Made by a program: the position numbers and the translations under genes
Assembly: GCF_030866745.1 (NCBI RefSeq)
Contig: NZ_CP133016.1
Location: 558,001-622,000, forward strand
Length of the DNA: 64,000 nt
Reading direction: 5' to 3'
Source of the DNA: Sphingomonas flavescens
Lineage (GTDB): Bacteria > Pseudomonadota > Alphaproteobacteria > Sphingomonadales > Sphingomonadaceae
Notes under the pieces: generated by a model
Database searches by the model: none
What the model saw: only the letters and a program-made list of their open reading frames with translations
Told to the model about the DNA's origin: nothing
Part shown: positions 18,301 through 30,300 of the stretch, piece after piece
Position numbering within the stretch: position 1 is the stretch's first letter
Layout of the letters: each line of letters opens with the position of its first letter

Positions 18301-18871
18301 GGAAGTCGGCTTCGAGCTGTACCAGTCGATGCTCGAGGACGCGATCGTCGAGATGAAGGCCGGCGGCGTCCCGGCTCGCGAGGACTTCACGCCGCTGATC
18401 AGCGTGGACGCGCCGATCATGATCCCGGAGACTTATGTCCCCGACCTCGACCTTCGCATGGGTCTATATCGTCGCCTCGGCGACCTCGACGACCGCCAGG
18501 CTATCGACGCCTTCGCGGCCGAGTTGATCGACCGCTTTGGTACGCTGCCGGAGGAAACGGCGAACCTGATGAAGATCGTCGAGGTGAAGCTGAACCTTCG
18601 CCAGGCAATGGTCGCGAAGCTCGACATGGGTCCGAAGGGCGCCGTGGTCACATTCGCGGACAGTGGCTTCCCCGATCTCCAAGGACTGCTCGGCTACATC
18701 GACCGCCTCAAAGGTACTGCCAAGCTGCGCCCCGACAGCAAGATGACGGTGTCGCGCGATTGGCCGACGCCCGAAGCAAGGCTCAACGGCGCGGTGCAGC
18801 TCGCGCGCGGCCTGGCCCGGGTCGCGGCCGCGGGCGAAGCCGCCGCCAAGAAAGAATTGGAGCCGGCCTAA
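15368..18871 (+). CDS. mfd: Transcription-repair coupling factor Mfd
   Basis: 1167 residues, full length. Mfd displaces RNA polymerase stalled at lesions and recruits UvrA. The UvrB-like N-terminal region (about 1-350), the RNA-polymerase interaction domain with LVVHADHGIGRYEG (about 490-510), the translocase domain with Walker A GDVGFGKT and DEEQHFGV, RecG-type LYQLRGRVGRSK and a C-terminal TRCF domain are all visible. The start is GTG, overlapping the sdhE stop. The 3' end overlaps the convergent EAL gene by 4 nt. Confidence 0.97.
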   Translation: MTEPLQRVILADRPLTLAGVPTGFLPWLSADLARAAGGTGKGGRAVAIVADEAAMRALAETVPLFAPEVEVLTLPGWDCLPYDRASPALRVMAERLATLSALQAKREKPQLLITTGSAASQRLLTAFRVRQLTRRIAEGERVAREALIEQLNALGYERADTVAEHGEYAVRGSLIDVFPAGAEFALRLDFFGDEIDSLRRFDPADQRSTDRADAFVLMPASEALLDVDSIKRFRSRYREEFGATATQDPLYQALSEGRRMAGMEHWLPLLEERLETLFDHLGDHDIVFRDTAADQALQSRREAIEDYYQNRVRAMEGEPGSYRPLEPGKLYLTEQEWTQIVGDRPVHLASPFPEPESARIIDFGVQPARDFAPERAQQENVYEAVAKHVGELRKSGHKVVLASYTRGARERLAGLLEDHGLKSQKMADSWQEALGVKNQPALLVLPLDHGFTTPEVSVLTEQDMLGDRLVRRRKKRKDASAFLEELATLSPGDLVVHADHGIGRYEGLTQIKVGNSPHDCVALEYARGNKLYVPVENIELLSRYGSENEGVTLDSLGGEAWQRRKSRMKERIREMAGELIKVAALRATRPGVIAEPDSSYPAFVDRFPYEETDDQERAIADVIEDLGAGKPMDRLVCGDVGFGKTEVALRAAFVMAMTGKQVALIGPTTLLARQHFKNFEERLHGFPLKIGRLSRLVPAAEAKKTKEGLADGTVDIVIGTHAILAKGIEFKRLGLVIVDEEQHFGVTHKERLKALRADVHVLTLTATPIPRTLQMAMSGLRELSVIQTPPVDRLAVRTYVTPWDGVVLREALLREHYRGGQSFFVAPRIADLPDLEEWLREQVPEVKFITAHGQMSPTEVEERMSAFYDRKYDVLLSTTIVESGLDIPTANTLIVHRSDRFGLAQLYQLRGRVGRSKTRAYAYLTMPATRSITEAAQKRLQVLADLDSLGAGFQLASHDLDIRGAGNLLGDEQSGHIKEVGFELYQSMLEDAIVEMKAGGVPAREDFTPLISVDAPIMIPETYVPDLDLRMGLYRRLGDLDDRQAIDAFAAELIDRFGTLPEETANLMKIVEVKLNLRQAMVAKLDMGPKGAVVTFADSGFPDLQGLLGYIDRLKGTAKLRPDSKMTVSRDWPTPEARLNGAVQLARGLARVAAAGEAAAKKELEPA

Positions 18872-19683
18872 GCCGCTTCGGCGTTGGCTGCGGCGACGAA
18901 GCGCGCTAGCTCGTCCTGTGTCAGCGCACCGGCGCCGAGGAACCCCTGGTAAAGGTCGCAGCCCCATTCGGCGAGCAGGTCGAGCTGGCCAGTGGTTTCC
19001 ACGCCTTCGACCACGACCCGCAGATCGAGCTCGCGCGCCAGGTGGATCATCGCGCGGACGACAATACGGTCGCGCTCCCCGCCAACGATGTCGGCAATGA
19101 GCCCACGGTCGATCTTGATCGAATCCAGCGGCAGCGAAATCAGATAGGCAAGGCTCGCGTAGCCCGTGCCGAAGTCATCGACAGCGATCTTCATGCCCGC
19201 TTCGCGCAAGCGCGTCAGCCGCTCCGCGACGGCTTCCTGGTCCGTCAAAAGCGCGCTCTCGGTGATCTCGGCTGTCACCCGGCGCGGGTCCATTCCTGCC
19301 GAAAGGACCTCGTCGAGCAACCATAGCTCGTAATTCGGTCGCGCAAGATCCGCTGGCAACACGTTGATCGACAGGCCCAACCCCTTGAGCGGGCCTTCCC
19401 AGGCCGCCGCCGTCCGCAGCGCCTTGCGCTGTACAAGCCTCGAGAGGCGCTCGGCTAGACCCCCTGCGGCGGCGCGGTTGAAGAGCAATTGCGCGTCGTT
19501 CGCGACGGCTGACCGGGCCAAGGCCTCCGCACCCATGATGATGCCCGTCGCCGGATCGATCAGTGGCTGGAAAAGAACGTCGACCTGCTCATGAGCGATC
19601 GCGGCCTCGAGCAGCGGATCCCGCCGCGGGGCAGCCAGGGCAGTCGCCCCATGGTCAGAAGCTCGCCGGCCCCACTTGCTCAT
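18868..19683 (-). CDS. EAL-domain cyclic-di-GMP phosphodiesterase
   Basis: 271 residues from ATG 19683 (TTG 19698 is the alternative). The protein is a single EAL domain with a short N-terminal extension. Catalytic signatures are intact: AEALAR (the EAL motif), LSINVLP, EITESALL, DDFGTGYASL, IKIDRGLI, VEGVET and YQGF. It should hydrolyse c-di-GMP to pGpG, promoting motility over biofilm. There is no GGDEF, PAS or membrane segment, so any input must come from a partner or expression level. It converges with mfd and diverges from nadK. Confidence 0.9.
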   Translation of the reverse strand: MSKWGRRASDHGATALAAPRRDPLLEAAIAHEQVDVLFQPLIDPATGIIMGAEALARSAVANDAQLLFNRAAAGGLAERLSRLVQRKALRTAAAWEGPLKGLGLSINVLPADLARPNYELWLLDEVLSAGMDPRRVTAEITESALLTDQEAVAERLTRLREAGMKIAVDDFGTGYASLAYLISLPLDSIKIDRGLIADIVGGERDRIVVRAMIHLARELDLRVVVEGVETTGQLDLLAEWGCDLYQGFLGAGALTQDELARFVAAANAEAA

Positions 19684-19872
19684 ATCGTTCCAGGTCAAAG
19701 CCTCTTTCCCCCGCTACTCAACTCACCTTGCCCCTGGTCTCCACGAGCGCTGACTAACCGGTGCCGCCGGGGTCGGATATGGGCTGCCAAGGTTGCGCAT
19801 CGAAACGGGACAGTGACCTCGCGCGTTCGGATGCCTATCTTCACCCTTGCCACTGCTTGAGGAGTTGCGGCT

Positions 19873-20685
19873 TTGAATGCGGACATGGGCACCTCAGCAG
19901 TGATGGCCGATCTTTCGACCCAAGGAATCGGATTGCTATCTTCGCACACCGATGTCGCCCGGGCGGCAGAGGCCATGCTTCGCAAGCGCTTCACATTCGC
20001 GCCGATTGAATCCGCCAGCACGCTGGTCGCGCTCGGCGGCGATGGCTTCATGCTGCAGACCCTGCACAGGATGCTCGAGGAGGACAGGTCCATCCCCGTG
20101 TTCGGCATGAACCGGGGCACCGTCGGCTTCCTGATGAACGAATGGCGCATCGACCGGCTTGCAGAACGGATTGCCGCGGCGAAGGCGATCCGGGTTGCGC
20201 CACTGCAGATGAAGGCGACGACCGTTTCCGGCCAGGTCTTTACCTACGCCGCGATCAACGAGGTCTCGCTGCTGAGGGAAACGCGGCAGACCGCGAAGAT
20301 TGAGATTTCCGTCAACGGACGGGTCGCGCTGCCGGAGCTTGCTTGCGACGGCGTCCTGGTGGCGACGCCGGCCGGGTCGACCGCATACAATCTTTCCGCG
20401 CACGGCCCGATCCTGCCGCTGGCAGCCAAGATGCTGGCGCTGACGCCCATCAGCCCGTTCCGCCCGCGACGCTGGTCTGGTGCCATCCTTCCGGACGACA
20501 CGGCGGTATGTTTTTCCATTCTTGAGGCCGAAAACCGGCCTGTTTCGGCGGTCGCCGATCAGATCGAAGTTCGCGACGTCGCGCGCGTCGAAGTGCGGCT
20601 TGATCGCGAACGCTCGCTCACCTTGCTATTCGACCCCGAGCATGCGCTGGACGAGCGGATCGCGATGGAACAGTTCGCCACCTGA
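19873..20685 (+). CDS. nadK: NAD kinase
   Basis: 270 residues. It phosphorylates NAD+ to NADP+. The GGDG motif (ALGGDGFML), FGMNRGTVGFL, the NEVSLLRE motif and DGVLVATPAGSTAYN are all family landmarks. The start is probably TTG 19873, because GGAG sits 8 bases before it, whereas the first in-frame ATG (19885) is 20 bases away; the true N-terminus is therefore uncertain by four residues. It is followed by tRNA-Asn. Confidence 0.94.
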   Translation: MNADMGTSAVMADLSTQGIGLLSSHTDVARAAEAMLRKRFTFAPIESASTLVALGGDGFMLQTLHRMLEEDRSIPVFGMNRGTVGFLMNEWRIDRLAERIAAAKAIRVAPLQMKATTVSGQVFTYAAINEVSLLRETRQTAKIEISVNGRVALPELACDGVLVATPAGSTAYNLSAHGPILPLAAKMLALTPISPFRPRRWSGAILPDDTAVCFSILEAENRPVSAVADQIEVRDVARVEVRLDRERSLTLLFDPEHALDERIAMEQFAT

Positions 20686-20712
20686 ATTTTCGGCTAATCC
20701 AGCCGTGGTGAC

Positions 20713-20740
20713 TTGCCTTTAAGGAAGGCCGCGCTATTGA
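20713..20740 (+). promoter_or_regulatory. Possible promoter of tRNA-Asn
   Basis: TTGCCT (20713-20718) and TATTGA (20735-20740) with a 16-base spacer lie 25 bases before the tRNA. The match to the sigma-70 consensus is only partial. Confidence 0.3.
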
Positions 20741-20765
20741 GCGCCCGCGCCCTCTTGAGGGCTGC

Positions 20766-20840
20766 TCCCCGGTAGCTCAGCGGTAGAGCATCCGACTGTT
20801 AATCGGACGGCCGCCTGTTCGAATCAGGCCCGGGGAGCCA
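20766..20840 (+). tRNA. tRNA-Asn (anticodon GTT)
   Basis: A 75-nt cloverleaf with encoded CCA. The acceptor stem is TCCCCGG pairing with CCGGGGA. The anticodon loop CTGTTAA places GTT at 20798-20800, reading AAC/AAU. The T-loop is TTCGAAT. A T-rich stretch follows the gene. Confidence 0.97.
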
Positions 20841-20864
20841 TTTTCTTCCAGCGCGAAAGAACGA

Positions 20865-20894
20865 AGCGGCCGAGCTTTGGGCGTCCCGGCCGCT
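20865..20894 (+). repeat. Inverted repeat downstream of tRNA-Asn
   Basis: AGCGGCCG (20865-20872) and CGGCCGCT (20887-20894) are exact 8-bp arms with a 14-base loop. No T-run follows. It could help end the tRNA transcript. The remaining bases up to putA hold only a doubtful 32-codon ORF. Confidence 0.35.
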
Positions 20895-21005
20895 CCGACG
20901 AGACGTGTTCATGTCCGCTAAGAGGACCGCCCCGCACTGCCACCAACCCATTTTTTCGAGGCTCGCTCCAGCGAGAAGTCTGGCGCGTGTCAGGATGGGA
21001 CGGCG

Positions 21006-24000
21006 TTAGCCGTCGATCGACGCCATCAGCGACGCATTGCCGCCCGCCGCAGTAGTGTCGATGCAGGTTACCCGTTCCGTCGCGAACCGAGCAACATAGT
21101 GCGGTCCGCCCGCCTTGGGGCCCGTTCCGCTGAGGCCCTCGCCCCCGAAAGGCTGGCTCTCTACGACCGCGCCGATCTGGTTGCGATTGACGTAGAAATT
21201 GCCGACCCGCGCATGCTCCTCGACATAGTCGCGGACGGTGTCGATCCGGCTTTGCAGCCCTAGCGTCAGGCCATAGCCCGTCGCGTTGATTTGCTCGACG
21301 ACGTCCGCCAGCTTTTCGCCGTTGAAGCGAATAACATGGAGGATTGGGCCGAAGTTTTCCTTGTTGAGCTCGCTCAAAGATCGGATTTCGTAGATCGCGG
21401 GCGCGACGAAGCTGCCCTTTGCTGCCTCGACCGGTAGATCCAATCGTCCGACGCGCTTCGCGTGCTGATCGAGCCAGGTAAGGTGTTCGTCGAGAAGCTT
21501 CTTCGCCTCTTCGTCAATGACCGGACCAACGTCCGTTGCCAGGTCTGAAGGGTCGCCGACCGTCAGCGCGCTCATGGCGCCAGCGATCATGGCCACTATG
21601 CCGTCCGCCACGTCGTCCTGGACGAAGATGACGCGGCACGCGGAGCAGCGCTGGCCCGCACTCTGGAATGCGGACGAAATGACGTCGCGCGTGACCTGCT
21701 CGGGGAGCGCCGAGCTGTCGACGATCATCGCATTCTGCCCGCCGGTCTCGGCGATGAAGGGAATGATCGGTCCGTCGCGCTCTGCGAGGGTTCGGTTGAT
21801 CAACCGCGCAGTATCAGTCGAACCGGTGAAGGCGACGCCGGCGAGTAGCGGATGCTGCGTAAGCGCGGCGCCGACGCGGCCGTCGCCGGGTGCAAGCTGA
21901 ACGATATCCTTCGGCACGCCAGCCTGGTGGAAGAGATCGATGGCCAAGGCGCCAATGAGCGGAGTCTGTTCCGCCGCCTTCGCGATCGCCGCATTGCCGG
22001 CGGCCAGCGCCGCGGCAACGGGCCCGGTGAAGATCGCCAGCGGAAAATTCCACGGGCTGATGCAGGCAAACACGCCGCGGCCATGCAGCCGCAGCTCGTT
22101 ATGCTCCCCGGTTGGCCCTGGCAGCGGCATTGGCCGGACGAACTGCCGCCGCGCCTCGGATGCGTAGAATCGAAGGAAATCGACCGCTTCGCGGACTTCG
22201 AGGATCGCGTCTGGAAGCGTTTTCCCGGCTTCACGGATGCACAGCGAGTAGAATTGCTCGCGATGCTCCTCGAACAAATCGGCGGTGTGATCTAGCAGCC
22301 GCGCGCGGGCCTCGCCGCCTACCGCATCCCAACGCTGCTGCGCAGCATGACCCGCGCGCACCATTTGGTCGACGTCGTCCGCGCTCGCTTCGAAAACGGT
22401 CCCGACCTCGCTGCCGCGATCGTGCGGTGAGGTCACAGGCCGCGGCGTTCCCGATCCAATCGTGGGCTTCGCGATCCAGCGCTTGCTTTCGAGGGCCTGT
22501 AGGCGCGCCAGCACCGGCTCCCGCTCCAGCGCGTCGGAAAGATCGAGACCGGCGCTGTTGTGCCGGTCGGGGCCGAAGACGTTGCGTGGAAGCAGGATCT
22601 TGGGATTCCGCCGCGGCTTCAACGCGTCGAGCTCCGCAACCGGATCGCCGATCAGCTCATCAATCGACACCTGCTCGTCGGCGATGCGGTTGACGAAGCT
22701 GGAATTGGCGCCGTTTTCGAGGAGGCGGCGAACCAGATAGGCCAGCAGTTCCTTGTGACTGCCGACTGGCGCGTAGATGCGCACCGGTGTGCGGCGGTCC
22801 CCGATCGCGCCTTCCAGCCGGGCGAGCTCTTCATAAAGCTCCTCGCCCATGCCGTGGAGCCGCTGGAACTCGAATTCATTGCCGCCCGCGAGTGCCTTGA
22901 TCTGGCCGATGGTGTTGGCGTTGTGCGTGGCAAACGCCGGGTAGATGGCGTCCGTGGCAGCCAGCAGCTTGCGCGCGCATGCGAGGTAGGAGACGTCGGT
23001 CGCGACCTTGCGCGTGAAGACCGGATAATCGGGCAGTCCACCGACCTGCGCGGCCTTGATCTCCGTATCCCAATAGGCGCCCTTGACCAGACGAACCATC
23101 AGCTTGCGCCCGTAGGTTCGCGCCGCGTTGATGACCCAGTCGCATAACGGTGCCGCGCGCTTCTGGTATGCCTGAAGCGCCAGTCCGAACCCGCCCCAGC
23201 CCTTGGCGAACAGAGCATCGTCGGCGAGCAGCGCCTCGAATACGTCCATCTGCAGCTCGAGCCGGTCGGCCTCCTCGGCGTCGATGGTGAAGTGAACGTC
23301 GGCTTGTGACGCCAGCATCGCCAGTTCGCGAACGACCGGGACCACCGCGGCAAGTGCCTCTTCGCGATGCGTGTATTCGAAACGCGGGTGAAGCGCCGTC
23401 AGCTTGACCGAAATGCCGGGATCCTTGCGGAAGCCACCTTTGGACTCTTTCGCGATCCGCTGGAGCGCAGCACGGTAAGATTGCGCGTAGCGATCGGCGT
23501 CGGCGAACGTCTTGGCCGCCTCACCCAGCATGTCGAAGCTGTGGCTAAGGCCCTGCTTCTGCTCCGGCGCCGCGCGCTTCAACGCCTCATCGATGGTGCG
23601 GCCGAAGACGAAATTCTTGCCGAGGATCTTCATCGCCTCGCGGACAGCCGTTCGGACGACCGGCTCGCCAAGGCGACCGACCGCGCGACCGAGGGCGGCC
23701 TTCCAGTTGGACGAACGATCCTGTGCGCCTTCAAGCACCTTGCCGGTCAGCAGCAGCGAGAAGGTCGCGGCATTCACGAACGCGGAGTCGGACCGTCCGA
23801 CCTGATCCGACCAATCGGGACCCGACAATTTGTCGGCGATCAGCTCATCGGCGGTGTGGGCATCGGGAATGCGCAGCAGGGCTTCCGCTAGGCACATCAT
23901 TGCAATGCCCTCGTCCGAGCCCAGGTCGTAGGCGTGGAGGAACGCGTCCACCCCCGACGGCCTGTGCGCGCGAACGCCTTTGACCAATGCACGGGCCGTC

Positions 24001-24128
24001 GCGGTCGCTTCGCCGAGTTCGGCGGCGCTCAGCCGAGCCTGGGCGATCCGCTCGTCGACGACCTTATTTTCGTCCGGACGATAGGCACCGCGAACGGCGG
24101 TACGATCGATCGGCATGGCGGCGGCCAT
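21006..24128 (-). CDS. putA: Bifunctional proline dehydrogenase / glutamate semialdehyde dehydrogenase PutA
   Basis: 1040 residues from ATG 24128, just after the secA stop (the longer frame to 24194 would overlap secA). It oxidises proline to glutamate via P5C, feeding electrons to the quinone pool. The FAD-dependent proline dehydrogenase half includes KGAYWDTEIK and the YAPVGSHKELLAYLVRRLLE block. The aldehyde dehydrogenase half has FIAETGGQN and the nucleophilic cysteine in SAGQRCSACR. No N-terminal ribbon-helix-helix DNA-binding segment is visible, so it should not repress its own gene as E. coli PutA does. The operon with secA may be incidental. Confidence 0.95.
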   Translation of the reverse strand: MAAAMPIDRTAVRGAYRPDENKVVDERIAQARLSAAELGEATATARALVKGVRAHRPSGVDAFLHAYDLGSDEGIAMMCLAEALLRIPDAHTADELIADKLSGPDWSDQVGRSDSAFVNAATFSLLLTGKVLEGAQDRSSNWKAALGRAVGRLGEPVVRTAVREAMKILGKNFVFGRTIDEALKRAAPEQKQGLSHSFDMLGEAAKTFADADRYAQSYRAALQRIAKESKGGFRKDPGISVKLTALHPRFEYTHREEALAAVVPVVRELAMLASQADVHFTIDAEEADRLELQMDVFEALLADDALFAKGWGGFGLALQAYQKRAAPLCDWVINAARTYGRKLMVRLVKGAYWDTEIKAAQVGGLPDYPVFTRKVATDVSYLACARKLLAATDAIYPAFATHNANTIGQIKALAGGNEFEFQRLHGMGEELYEELARLEGAIGDRRTPVRIYAPVGSHKELLAYLVRRLLENGANSSFVNRIADEQVSIDELIGDPVAELDALKPRRNPKILLPRNVFGPDRHNSAGLDLSDALEREPVLARLQALESKRWIAKPTIGSGTPRPVTSPHDRGSEVGTVFEASADDVDQMVRAGHAAQQRWDAVGGEARARLLDHTADLFEEHREQFYSLCIREAGKTLPDAILEVREAVDFLRFYASEARRQFVRPMPLPGPTGEHNELRLHGRGVFACISPWNFPLAIFTGPVAAALAAGNAAIAKAAEQTPLIGALAIDLFHQAGVPKDIVQLAPGDGRVGAALTQHPLLAGVAFTGSTDTARLINRTLAERDGPIIPFIAETGGQNAMIVDSSALPEQVTRDVISSAFQSAGQRCSACRVIFVQDDVADGIVAMIAGAMSALTVGDPSDLATDVGPVIDEEAKKLLDEHLTWLDQHAKRVGRLDLPVEAAKGSFVAPAIYEIRSLSELNKENFGPILHVIRFNGEKLADVVEQINATGYGLTLGLQSRIDTVRDYVEEHARVGNFYVNRNQIGAVVESQPFGGEGLSGTGPKAGGPHYVARFATERVTCIDTTAAGGNASLMASIDG

Positions 24129-24139
24129 TGGCTCTGCGA

Positions 24140-26875
<2,736 letters not shown>

Positions 26876-26950
26876 GGAAATCCCTTAAAAACCCGCGCGA
26901 TTCAGGTGCGACGAAGTGCACCCGCCGAAGCAGGGGAAAATGTCTCCGGC

Positions 26951-26979
26951 GATTTAGGGAGCGCCCCCCTTATAGTCAA
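26951..26979 (-). promoter_or_regulatory. Probable sigma-70 promoter of secA
   Basis: On the minus strand TTGACT (26979-26974) and TAAATC (26956-26951) are separated by 17 bases. The -35 element lies within the loop of an inverted repeat, AGCGCCCCC (26960-26968) with GGGGGCGCT (26986-26994), so folding or a bound protein could affect initiation. Confidence 0.5.
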
Positions 26980-26994
26980 TTAATCGGGGGCGCT
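26960..26994 (-). repeat. 9-bp inverted repeat over the secA promoter
   Basis: Exact arms AGCGCCCCC and GGGGGCGCT enclose 17 bases that carry the putative -35 box. No T-run follows on either strand, so a simple terminator for trxA is unlikely. Confidence 0.5.
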
Positions 26995-27007
26995 GCCGAA
27001 CGAAGGC

Positions 27008-27337
27008 TCAGGCCGCGTCGAGGCTGCTTTCGAGCCACTGCTGAATCTGGCTGCGGGGCGCGGCGCCGACCTTCTGCGCCACCGGCTGGCCGCCCTTGAA
27101 AAGCAGCATCGTCGGAATGCCGCGGACGCCATAACGGCCCGGCGTGTCCGGGTTCTCGTCGATGTTCAGCTTTGCGATCGTGACCTTGTCGCCGAGTTCA
27201 CCCGCAATCTCCTCGAGCGCCGGGGCAATCATTCGGCACGGTCCGCACCACTCTGCCCAGAAGTCCACGAGCACGGGGGTTTCAGAGCCCAGAACGTCGG
27301 ACGCAAAGCTCTGGTCGGTGACAGACTTGGTGGCCAT
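27008..27337 (-). CDS. trxA: Thioredoxin
   Basis: 109 residues. The redox-active WCGPC motif sits in FWAEWCGPCRMIAP, and the cis-proline loop is GIPTMLLFKGG. It is a cytoplasmic disulfide reductase. AGGAGA precedes the ATG. It lies 54 bp after addA on the same strand, the usual alphaproteobacterial order addB-addA-trxA. Confidence 0.96.
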   Translation of the reverse strand: MATKSVTDQSFASDVLGSETPVLVDFWAEWCGPCRMIAPALEEIAGELGDKVTIAKLNIDENPDTPGRYGVRGIPTMLLFKGGQPVAQKVGAAPRSQIQQWLESSLDAA

Positions 27338-27391
27338 GACAAAAGATCTCCTGCGAATTGATGGCTGATATGGGCGCTTGGGGCACCACCC

Positions 27392-30300
27392 TCAAGGCGT
27401 CAGTTCGATCAACTTGGGACCGGCTGTGTACAAAAGGGAGGCGCTGACATGCCGACCAGGGAAGATGATCTCCAACGCCTGGGTGTAGGCCTTCATCTGC
27501 GCCAGGTGGCTGGCCGGAACGTCGTCATCGGCTACGGGCACCCGCCCGGTCTTGAAGTCGATCACCGCCACCCGGTCATCGGTGACCATAAGGCGATCGA
27601 CCGTTCCGGCGATGACGCGGCCGTCGTGCAGTGTTGCTGCAAGTGGCGCTTCGCCCAGTGAGCCAGGCCCGAAGAGATCGGAAAAGCGTGGATCCGACAG
27701 GATATCGCAAACGAGGGCAACGACCTCGTCACGGACCGAGATCTCCACAACATTGGCGGATTTTTCGAGCCAGCGGTCGGCGGCGGCCGATCGCGCGCCC
27801 GGTGGCACCGCGGGCAGAAGCTCGAGCAGATGGTGGATCCAGGTTCCACGAAGTGCCGCCCGGCGCATCGCCTCGCTCGGTGGTGGCGCGCTTTCATCAT
27901 CCACGGCGATTGCTGACGGCGCGAGCGGACGCGGCGGCCGCGCCTCGGGTGGCGCCGGCTGCATCGCCCACGCCGGAACAATCGTGGTCGGCAGTTCGAC
28001 TTTCGATCGGACGCGCCTAGGCGAAATCGGCGCGCCAGCGGCGTAGCGCAGTGCAACGTGACCCTCGCCCGCCTCCGAGATGGGCAACATGGCCTGCTCG
28101 ACGGTCCGATGCCAGCAGCCCGCCGGCCGCGGATCGGCGCCATCCTTGCGCTCCTTCGGCCGTACGCCGCTAATAATCAGTCGGTCCGCAGCGCGCGTCA
28201 GCGCTACATACAACAGGCGCAGATGCTCCTCTGCATCGCGGCGCTCGCGTTCGGCCATTGCTTCCTCGAAGGGCGGGCCACGCTCTTCCTTGCGGGGCCG
28301 CAGCAGCGGCGCATCACCGACACCTGGCACCGGGATGTCCATTGAAATCGGCATTCGGCCCAACCGCGCCGGGTCAGCGGTCGCGTCGGCGAGGATGACC
28401 ACCGGCGCTTCGAGTCCCTTGGCGCCGTGAACGGTCATCACCCGCACCTCGTTGGCCGGAGCCCCGGGATCGCGCTGGACGTCCACTGTGCCGCGCGAAA
28501 ACCACGAGAGGAAGCGGTCGAGGGACGCGGTTTCCGTGCGCTCGAATTCCAGCGCGCTGTTCATCAACTCATCGATGGCATCCCGCGCCGCCATGCCGAG
28601 GCGTGAGTAGATCTTACGGCGACCCTGCATCGGACCGGTCAAGATGGTCTCCAGGAACCGCGAAGGCGTCGTGAAATCGGCAATCCGTAGCAGCTCAGAC
28701 AGTGCCGAATGGGCAGCGGCGAACGCGTCATTCTCCCCTGCCCGCTCGCGCAATGCGCGCCACAGACGGCCCTCCCGCCCATAAGCAAGCAGCCTAAGCT
28801 GGTTTTGGTCCCAGCCGATCAGTGGCGACACGAGGAGACACGCGAGGCTGAGGTCGTCGCTGGGCTGGACCGCAAACTTCACCGCCGCGAGCAGATCCTG
28901 CACCGCCAGCGGTTCGTGCAGATGCAAGCGGTCGACACCAGCCACGGGCACGCCGGCCGAAAACAGGCGGGCCACGATGAGCGAAGCCAGTTCGCCGCGG
29001 CTGCGGACCAGGATCAGAATGTCCCCCGGCGTCAGGGGGCGCTCGGTCGAGGCCAGCACTGGCCCTTCCTCGAGCATCGCCCGAATGCGGTCGGCGATTT
29101 CCTCCGCATATTTGCGGTCGCGCAGGCTAATCCAGCGTTCTTCGCCTTCGTCGCTGTCATCCTCGGGGTCGGGAATCGCGAATGGCTGCCAAAGCTCGAC
29201 CTGGCCAGGCCGGGTGGAATGATGCGCGCGATGGGCTGGCGGCGCCTCGGCCAGCCCGATCGCTTCGGCGCCGACCGCGTCGATCACGGCATCGACCACA
29301 TCGAGCACCGGTTGAGCCGAACGGAAGCTGGCAGCGATAGACAGGTCGCGAAATTCTTGCGCCCTCGCCTGATAGCTGAAGAGGTCGTCGGCGCCCGGAT
29401 CGAGCGCCGCCGCGCGCGCCTTGAAATGCTCACGGGCCTCGTTGAATCGGGCGGGGTCGGTTCCCTGAAAGCCGTATATCGCCTGCTTGAAGTCACCCAC
29501 CATGAACAGCGTGCGTACACGTTGCTCGGCCTCGCTCGACCCGCTGAAAAACTCATCGACCAGCCGGTCGATGATGTCCCATTGGGCGGCGTTGGTGTCC
29601 TGCGCCTCGTCGACCAGCACGTGGTCGACCTGCCGGTCGAGCTTGTAGCGCACCCAATCGCCCATGCCCGGCTCGTTCAACAGGCGCCGAGTCCAGTCGA
29701 TGAGGTCGTTGAAGTCCGCGACTCCGGCAGCGCGTTTCGCTCGCGTATAAGCGAGCGCAAAAGCCTGTCCGGCGCGTAGGCCGGCAGCAATGTCGGCAGC
29801 AAACTCCGCGCCGCGCTGGATACGGAGGAGGTCGCCGATGAGATTGGCCAGCCGACCCGCGTGTTCTTCGTAGTTTGGCTCCGCTTTCTTTTGGCCCGCG
29901 GAAACTCTCGGTGTACCCTTCTCGGTCTGAACGACCTTTCGCAGATTATTAAGCTTCGCGGCACGTTCGATTGGTGTCAGGGCCAACCATTCATCGATCT
30001 CCGCCGCGTGACCCAGACCGGAACTTGCTCCCCAGGCCCGATTAGCGTCGGCAACCGCGCGAAGCAGATCGCAATCGAACCGATCGTCGCCGCAGTGGTG
30101 CGCGATGTAATCTTCGACCGAATCGTCGTGCGTATCCACCGGAAGCTGAAGCAGATTACGAATGCGCGGTTCGATGGTCTCAGGAAGACCAAACGCGTCC
30201 ATGGCATCGGGTCGCCGCGCGCAGATTTGAAGATATTCAATGGCGCCCGCTTCACCGAGCCGGTGGCTGAGCCGCTGCACATCCGCGATTAGGCCTTGGG

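Noticed and set aside
20910..21008. 32-codon ORF between tRNA-Asn and putA
   Set aside because: No ribosome site, no domain, and a composition rich in Arg and Pro; probably chance.
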